From: Pseudoclavibacter sp. RFBB5
GTDB lineage: Bacteria > Actinomycetota > Actinomycetes > Actinomycetales > Microbacteriaceae
Assembly (NCBI RefSeq): GCF_002931555.1
Contig: NZ_PSTZ01000007.1
Span: 930,001-994,000, forward strand
Reading direction: 5' to 3'
Length of the DNA stretch: 64,000 nt
A program made the translations under genes and the position numbers. This document shows positions 58,354-64,000 of the stretch, one piece after another (position 1 is the first letter of the stretch; each line of letters begins with the position of its first letter). Below the pieces are notes generated by a model. The model had not been told where the DNA came from. It searched no databases and saw nothing but the letters and a program-made list of their open reading frames with translations.

Positions 58354-58428
58354 TGCCCCACCAGGGACTCGAACCCTGACCTGGAAAGATTTTAAGTCTT
58401 CTGCCTCTGCCAATTGGGCTAGTGGGGC
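58354..58428 (-). tRNA. tRNA-Leu(UAA), short variable loop
   Basis: Read on the minus strand the 75 bases fold as a cloverleaf: a 7-base acceptor stem (GCCCCAC with GTGGGGC, discriminator A), a 3-bp D stem, an anticodon stem GAAGA/TCTTT around the loop CTTAAAA and a T arm CAGGG TTCGAGT CCCTG. The anticodon is UAA, which reads the leucine codon UUA. The variable loop is only 6 bases (CCAGGT); bacterial leucine tRNAs normally have a long variable arm of ten or more bases. The 3' CCA is not encoded. It lies between ndh and the shikimate-dehydrogenase-like gene on the same strand. Confidence 0.85.
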
Positions 58429-58433
58429 GTACA

Positions 58434-58473
58434 CGTCGGGGCCGCCGCATCCGAAGATGAGGCGGCCCCGACG
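58434..58473 (-). terminator. Terminator hairpin after ndh
   Basis: CGTCGGGGCCGCC (58434-58446) pairs perfectly with GGCGGCCCCGACG (58461-58473), with a smaller CATC/GATG stem in the loop. It lies just before the tRNA gene in the minus direction and separates ndh from it. Confidence 0.8.
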
Positions 58474-58480
58474 AGCGTCG

Positions 58481-60007
58481 CTACTTGCTGTCGCCAGCGG
58501 GAGCCTTCGCCGAGCGGGCGGCGGGCTTGGGAGCGGCCGAACCTGCCTCAGCCGTGACCTTCTCGGCAGCGTTCTTGCCGCTCGTGTCAGCAGCGGGCTT
58601 GTCCGACGGCGCAGCGGGCTTGCCGCCGCCGTGCTCGCTCGACGCGGGGAGCTTCTCAGGCGCGTCCTTCTTCGCCTCGGCGACGGCCGGGCGGGGACGC
58701 GAAGCGAACCGCTCGAAGCCGGCGCGAGGCGTCTCGCGGGCGCTGAGCGACACGAAGTCGCGCCCGAGCACGAAGTTGTTGATCCAGCCCGTGAGCACGC
58801 GGATCTTGCGCTCGACGGTCGGGATGGCGAGGTCGTGGTAGCCGCGGTGCGCGAGCCAGGCGAGCACGCCGGTCAGGGCGAAGGTGCCCGACTGGAAGGC
58901 GCCGACGCCGATACCGAGGCCGGCAACCGCGCCCATGTTCTCGTGGTAGTAGTCCTTCGGCGTTCCGCCGCGAAGCGTTGCGACGAGGTTCGAGGCCATG
59001 AGCTTGCCCTGGCGAACCGCGTGCTGCGCGTTCGGCACGCAGAAGCCGCCGACTCCGCCACCGGAGAGGTCCGGGACAGCGGACACGTCGCCGGCCGCCC
59101 AGGCGTCCTGCACGATGCCGTTGTCGCCCTCGACCCGGAGGTCGGCGCGGGCGCGGAGGCGTCCACGCTCGTCGACGGGGAGGTCGCTGTTGCTCTTGAT
59201 GATCGGAGCAGCCATGACGCCAGCCGTCCAGACGATGACGTCCGTGGGGAACTTGTCGCCGGCCGACGTCTCGACGACACCGTCGACAGCAGAGGTGACC
59301 TGCGTGTTGAGGTGCACGGTCGCGCCGCGCTCGGCGAGGTTCTTGATGACCCAGAGAGCCGTGTCCTCGGAGACCTCGGGCATGATGCGCCCGGCGGCTT
59401 CGATGAGGTGGAAGTGCACGTCGTCGAACTGCAGCGACGGGTAGTCCTCGAGCAGCGCGGTCGCGAGCGAGCGCATCTCAGCGAACGACTCGATGCCGGC
59501 GAAGCCGCCGCCGACGACCACGAAGGTCAGGAGGCGCGTGCGCTCCGGGCCGGGGGCCATCGTCGACGCCTTGTTGAAGTTGTCGATCATCGTGTCGCGG
59601 ATCCACGTGGCCTCTTCGACCGTCTTCACGCCGATGGCGTTGTCGGCGATGCCCGGGATCGGGAACGTGCGCGACACAGCACCCGCGGTGACCACGATGA
59701 TGTCGTAGTTGACCGTGTAGGGCTCGCCGATCTCAGGCGTGATGGTCGCCGTCTTCGTGGCGTGGTCGATGTTCGTGACCTCAGCCGTGATGACACGCGA
59801 GCGCTTGAGGTGACGTCGCAGCGAGACGACCGCGTGACGCGGCTCGATGTTTCCGCTGATGACCTCGGGAAGGAACGGCTGGTACGTCATGTACGGCAGT
59901 GGGTCGACAACCGTGACCTGGGCTTCGCCCGGGTTCAGCTGCTTCTCGAGCTGCCATGCCGTGTAGAAGCCGGCGTAACCTCCGCCAACGATGAGAATCT
60001 TAGTCAC
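58481..60007 (-). CDS. ndh: Type II NADH dehydrogenase (NDH-2)
   Basis: This 508-residue flavoprotein passes electrons from NADH to menaquinone without proton pumping. FAD site: GGGYAGFYTAWQLEK near residues 8-22; NAD site: VVVGGGFAGIESFAEM near 166-181; the second FAD motif AWAAGDVSAVPDL is near 306. The C-terminal amphipathic segment (HRGYHDLAIPTVERKIRVL) fits membrane attachment. The last 75 residues or so are an Ala/Pro/Lys-rich low-complexity tail that NDH-2 proteins normally lack. GTG at 60007 has GGGAG upstream. Confidence 0.93.
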   Translation of the reverse strand: MTKILIVGGGYAGFYTAWQLEKQLNPGEAQVTVVDPLPYMTYQPFLPEVISGNIEPRHAVVSLRRHLKRSRVITAEVTNIDHATKTATITPEIGEPYTVNYDIIVVTAGAVSRTFPIPGIADNAIGVKTVEEATWIRDTMIDNFNKASTMAPGPERTRLLTFVVVGGGFAGIESFAEMRSLATALLEDYPSLQFDDVHFHLIEAAGRIMPEVSEDTALWVIKNLAERGATVHLNTQVTSAVDGVVETSAGDKFPTDVIVWTAGVMAAPIIKSNSDLPVDERGRLRARADLRVEGDNGIVQDAWAAGDVSAVPDLSGGGVGGFCVPNAQHAVRQGKLMASNLVATLRGGTPKDYYHENMGAVAGLGIGVGAFQSGTFALTGVLAWLAHRGYHDLAIPTVERKIRVLTGWINNFVLGRDFVSLSARETPRAGFERFASRPRPAVAEAKKDAPEKLPASSEHGGGKPAAPSDKPAADTSGKNAAEKVTAEAGSAAPKPAARSAKAPAGDSK

Positions 60008-60058
60008 GTACTTGTACTCCCTGCATGCGATGGTTGGGCGAGGAAAACCTTGTCAAGT

Positions 60059-60589
60059 CTACTCCTGCACATCACCGGTGAGTGCATCACCGGGGTTGGC
60101 GCACACGCAGCGCTGCGGTGACCACGTTGACAGCTCGAGGGCCCAGTCGCCGACCGGGTTCACACCGGGCCCCGCGACCAGCGAATGGGCGGCGAGCGCG
60201 TGCAGGCACTTGACGCGTGTCGGCATGCCCCCCGCGGTGACGCCCGAGATCTCCTCGACGACCTCGAGGGATTCGCGCTCCGCCAGGTAGCGCTCGTGCG
60301 CGGCGAGGTAGGCGGCCCGGAACTCGTCGTCGTCGCTGAGGCGCTGCTGCATCTCTGGCATGACCTGGTCTGCCTCGATCTGCGACATGGCGATGGTCGC
60401 GGCCGGGTGGGAGAGGTAGTAGAGCGTGGGGAACGGCGTGCCGTCGGGAAGGCGCGGGCGGGTGACGACGACGGTCGGGTTGCCGCACGCGCAGCGCGCG
60501 CCGATGCCGACGACCCCCCGCATGGGACGGCCGAGCTGCTCGCGCATGACGTCGAGATCGCGTTCGGTGGCTTCTGAGTACTCGAGCAT
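60059..60589 (-). CDS. DUF501 domain-containing protein
   Basis: This 176-residue protein has the DUF501 core: LGRPMRGVVGIGARCACGNP near residues 20-39, PTLYYLSHPAATIAMSQIEA, and CLHALAAHSLVAGPGVNPVGDWAL near 128-151. Four cysteines (CACG and CVC near the C-terminus) could bind a metal. It is conserved next to the FtsB-like gene and eno in many Actinobacteria, which suggests a role in cell division or phosphate metabolism, unproven. ATG at 60589. Confidence 0.9.
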   Translation of the reverse strand: MLEYSEATERDLDVMREQLGRPMRGVVGIGARCACGNPTVVVTRPRLPDGTPFPTLYYLSHPAATIAMSQIEADQVMPEMQQRLSDDDEFRAAYLAAHERYLAERESLEVVEEISGVTAGGMPTRVKCLHALAAHSLVAGPGVNPVGDWALELSTWSPQRCVCANPGDALTGDVQE

Positions 60590-60659
60590 TGGTCGCTTTC
60601 GGCTGTGCGGGCGGATCCGCGTTCACGCGCATCCACTGATCGTGGTGGTGCGTCTGCTG

Positions 60660-61364
60660 CTAGTCGGTCGGAGTCGGCGCCGGGGCCGTGCCCGCGGTCA
60701 CGAGCGACTCGGCGAAGCTGTCGAGCCAGCTCGACTGCGTCTCGTGGAGGTCGGTGCTGATGTTGCTCTGCTGCTGCTTGGTGGTCGCCGGCGGGTCGAG
60801 CACGAGGTAGCTCGTGTCCCCCGGCATGACGAAGAGGAGTCGACCGCGTGCCTGCGACTGGATGTACGCGGGGTCGCTCCACCTGTCGCGTTCCGTGGCG
60901 ATCTCGTCCACGCTCTGCTGCGTCTGGGTGAGCTCGGCCTGCAGCTGCGCCACGTACTGCCGCTGCGCGATGTAGCGCTGGGCCGTGGGCGCGAGCACGG
61001 CGATGCCGAGGATCACCACGAGGGCGACGAGCACGGTCGCGCCGTTCGGGCGCACGGTCGGGATGCGGCCGCGCGAGCCGGAAGCGCCCTGCCCGGATGT
61101 GCGGGGCGACGTCGACGTGGACTTGGCGCGGGGCTTGGACTTCGGCTTCGCGCTCGACTTGGCCTTCGCGCTCGATTTGTCCTGCGCGTTCGACTTGGCC
61201 TTCGCGTTCGATTTCGGGGGCGCGGCAGTTGCTGGCCGCGTCTTCGACGTCGTGTTCGGAGTGGACTTCGAGCCAGCTCGCGAACCCGCGCTGGTGCTCG
61301 AATCGCCCGCTGCGCCCGTCTTCCTGCCTGCGCCGGACTTGCCTGTCGAGTTGGGCATGCTCAT
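60660..61364 (-). CDS. FtsB/DivIC-like septum formation initiator with Lys/Ala/Ser-rich N-terminus
   Basis: This 234-residue bitopic protein has a basic low-complexity cytoplasmic tail (residues 1-105, repeats of the type KSNAKAKSNA and KSSAKAKSSA), one transmembrane helix near 109-125 (TVLVALVVILGIAVLAP) and an extracytoplasmic coiled coil (QYVAQLQAELTQTQQSVDEI) followed by the conserved WSDPAYIQSQARGRLLFVMPG. The FtsB/DivIC coiled coil recruits the divisome with FtsL and FtsQ. The tail is longer and more repetitive than in most members. The start could be ATG 61364 or the next ATG at 61358. It is downstream of eno. Confidence 0.9.
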   Translation of the reverse strand: MSMPNSTGKSGAGRKTGAAGDSSTSAGSRAGSKSTPNTTSKTRPATAAPPKSNAKAKSNAQDKSSAKAKSSAKPKSKPRAKSTSTSPRTSGQGASGSRGRIPTVRPNGATVLVALVVILGIAVLAPTAQRYIAQRQYVAQLQAELTQTQQSVDEIATERDRWSDPAYIQSQARGRLLFVMPGDTSYLVLDPPATTKQQQSNISTDLHETQSSWLDSFAESLVTAGTAPAPTPTD

Positions 61365-61457
61365 CCCCCTCTCCGTGTCGACTCTCCATCATGCCGAACG
61401 GGCCGGGGACTTGCCCCGACCCGTTCGTGTGTCGCGCTGATCAGCGCGGCGCAGTGC

Positions 61458-62800
<1,343 letters not shown>

Positions 62801-62841
62801 TCGGGGTCGGTGGAACGTGAGGAAGGAGGGGCTTGACGAGC

Positions 62842-63522
62842 TCACGGGGTGGGCGACGGCAACCCGGCAGTCTCCCCCGCCATCAGCTCCGCCATGCTCG
62901 GGACCCGCCACACCACCGGGTCCTCCGCGTACTCGGCAGCTGCGCCCGCCGGATCCCACTGCAATTGCTCGAGCGCCCTGCCGGGAGGTACGAGATAGAG
63001 AGCGCAGCGGAGCTGCTGCGAGTCGGCTTCGTCCTGCTTGGGGACGCCCAGGGCTTCTTCGCAGACGACTGCGTCAGGCGCTTCGTCGACGGTCGCGCGC
63101 GGCGCCACCGAACCGTCGTCGAGGATACCGACCAGATCCGGTGGAAGCGCCGACGTCCCATCTTGCGCGTCACCCTGCAATCCGACTTCGACGTTCACCG
63201 ATTCCGGGTGCGTCCACTCGTCGCCGATCTCCGCGAGGCCCGCGTTCTCCGGACCACCGATCGACAGCACCGAGAAGGTGACGGCGACCTCGCGACCGTC
63301 CTCGAGCGGGAGCAGCGCGGTCTCCTGGTACTCGAATCGGCTGCCGGGCTCGGCAACGGATTCAGGGATGACGACCTCCTGGTAGGTGAAGGGGTCGTCC
63401 CACTCGCCGAGCAGTGAGCACCCGCTCACTGACGTTGCCATTGCCACCGCGAGGCCGGCGGACGCGAGCCAACGCCCTCGGACTCTGCTGACTGGTTTCA
63501 CCCGTAGCGCGCTCGATTCCAA
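62842..63522 (-). CDS. Hypothetical lipoprotein between eno and hisS
   Basis: This 226-residue protein has a signal peptide with the lipobox SVSGC (cysteine near residue 35) and a mature domain of mixed beta strands with EYQETALLPLEDGREVAVTFS and a cysteine pair (VVCEEALG, RCALYLVPPG) that may form a disulfide. The family is not recognised. TTG at 63522 is preceded by a strong GGAGGAG; a GTG at 63501 is the alternative. It follows hisS by 27 bases and is probably cotranscribed with it. Confidence 0.75.
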   Translation of the reverse strand: MESSALRVKPVSRVRGRWLASAGLAVAMATSVSGCSLLGEWDDPFTYQEVVIPESVAEPGSRFEYQETALLPLEDGREVAVTFSVLSIGGPENAGLAEIGDEWTHPESVNVEVGLQGDAQDGTSALPPDLVGILDDGSVAPRATVDEAPDAVVCEEALGVPKQDEADSQQLRCALYLVPPGRALEQLQWDPAGAAAEYAEDPVVWRVPSMAELMAGETAGLPSPTP

Positions 63523-63549
63523 AGCTCCTCCTCGTTCGGAGGTGCCAGG

Positions 63550-64000
63550 TTACGAGTCCTGGAGCGCTTCGAAGCTGAGCGTCTCGGGCGCCTCGACGTG
63601 CTCATCCCGCACGTGAGCGACGTGCGTGAACCCCTGCTCGGCGAGCGAGGCGAGGAGGCCCCGCACGTTCTTGGGCTTCTTCGCGACCCGCACGCGCGAG
63701 GCCCCCGAGCGCACGACCGCGCCCTTGACCTTCGCGATGTCGGCGACGGATGCGCGCTTGTCGAAGAGCAGCGCGACTGCGCGCTCCTCCCCCGTCTCCG
63801 GCAGCTGAGCGAGGTCGACGATGCGCTCGAAGCCGATGGAGAAGCCGCAGGCCGGCACATCCTGGCCGAGGAAGCGGCCGATCATGCCGTCGTACCGACC
63901 GCCGCCACCGACCGATGAACCGGACTCGGGGTGAGCGGCTTCGAAGATCGTGCCCGTGTAGTAGCCCATCCCGCGGACGAGGCTCGGGTCGAACACGAGC
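63550..64000 (-). CDS. hisS: Histidyl-tRNA synthetase (3' part)
   Basis: The window contains the C-terminal part (about 150 residues); the start lies beyond the right edge. Class II aaRS motif 3-type segments are visible: [28 protein letters not shown] and [11 protein letters not shown] with the ATP-binding Arg. The anticodon-binding domain follows ([19 protein letters not shown] and [16 protein letters not shown]). It ends with TAA at 63550. Confidence 0.95.
   Translation of the reverse strand, partial: LVFDPSLVRGMGYYTGTIFEAAHPESGSSVGGGGRYDGMIGRFLGQDVPACGFSIGFERIVDLAQLPETGEERAVALLFDKRASVADIAKVKGAVVRSGASRVRVAKKPKNVRGLLASLAEQGFTHVAHVRDEHVEAPETLSFEALQDS

Noticed and set aside
60051-60056. TTGACA as -35 of ndh
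   Set aside because: The consensus -35 is present on the minus strand, but no acceptable -10 lies 16-18 bases downstream.

Overview
The window is high-GC bacterial chromosome with no insertion sequences, phage genes, CRISPR arrays or rRNA. The gene complement points to an actinobacterium, most likely a member of the Microbacteriaceae. The evidence is a mycothiol-type amidase (mca), the actinobacterial families DUF4245, DUF4307, DUF501 and DUF6264, a PIN-PhoH protein, GTG/TTG starts, many 4-base start/stop overlaps, and several genes that appear to be transcribed without a leader. The family assignment is inference from gene content only.

Layout. 1-2066: the end of a small membrane protein and typA. 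2174-9482: a peptide-type ABC importer (binding lipoprotein, two permeases, fused double ATPase), with a PH-domain membrane-protein gene on the opposite strand in its middle. 9670-15737: a CPBP protease, a Rieske lipoprotein-malQ-lipoprotein operon, an MFS carrier and a VOC protein. 15826-21329: a photolyase-like protein coupled to a FAD oxidoreductase, a DksA/TraR zinc-finger protein and several small accessory proteins. 21397-28399: an accessory block with an HSP90-like ATPase, a large helical-repeat partner, a DUF7738/DUF6892-type protein, a divergent repeat-containing protein and a DUF4262 remnant. 28489-30890: a hypothetical, mug and ychF. 30917-35125: a tightly coupled four-gene operon (membrane PIG-L deacetylase, ATP-grasp, processive GT2, lipoprotein) that looks like an envelope or exopolysaccharide system.

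35327-43756 is housekeeping: exonuclease, rmuC, glpX, fba, xseAB and fumC. 43864-50167 holds prepilin peptidase, PhoH, uppS, a hemolysin III family protein, mca and greA. 50259-55021 holds ilvA, an AI-2E family exporter, LemA and lipA-lipB. 55120-57468 is a divergent pair, a roadblock-like protein and an orphan double-NBD ABC ATPase without permease. 57465-64000 holds a shikimate-dehydrogenase-like gene, a tRNA-Leu(UAA), ndh, DUF501, an FtsB-like protein, eno, a lipoprotein and the 3' part of hisS.

The best candidates for something undescribed are (a) the HSP90-like/helical-repeat operon with its DUF7738/DUF6892 neighbours, (b) the PIG-L/ATP-grasp/GT2/lipoprotein operon, (c) the roadblock plus orphan ABC ATPase pair, and (d) a photolyase-family protein that keeps the fold motifs but lacks the iron-sulfur cysteines. 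A tRNA-Leu(UAA) with a short variable loop is a further oddity. Perfect hairpins sit at most convergent gene ends and serve as likely terminators.
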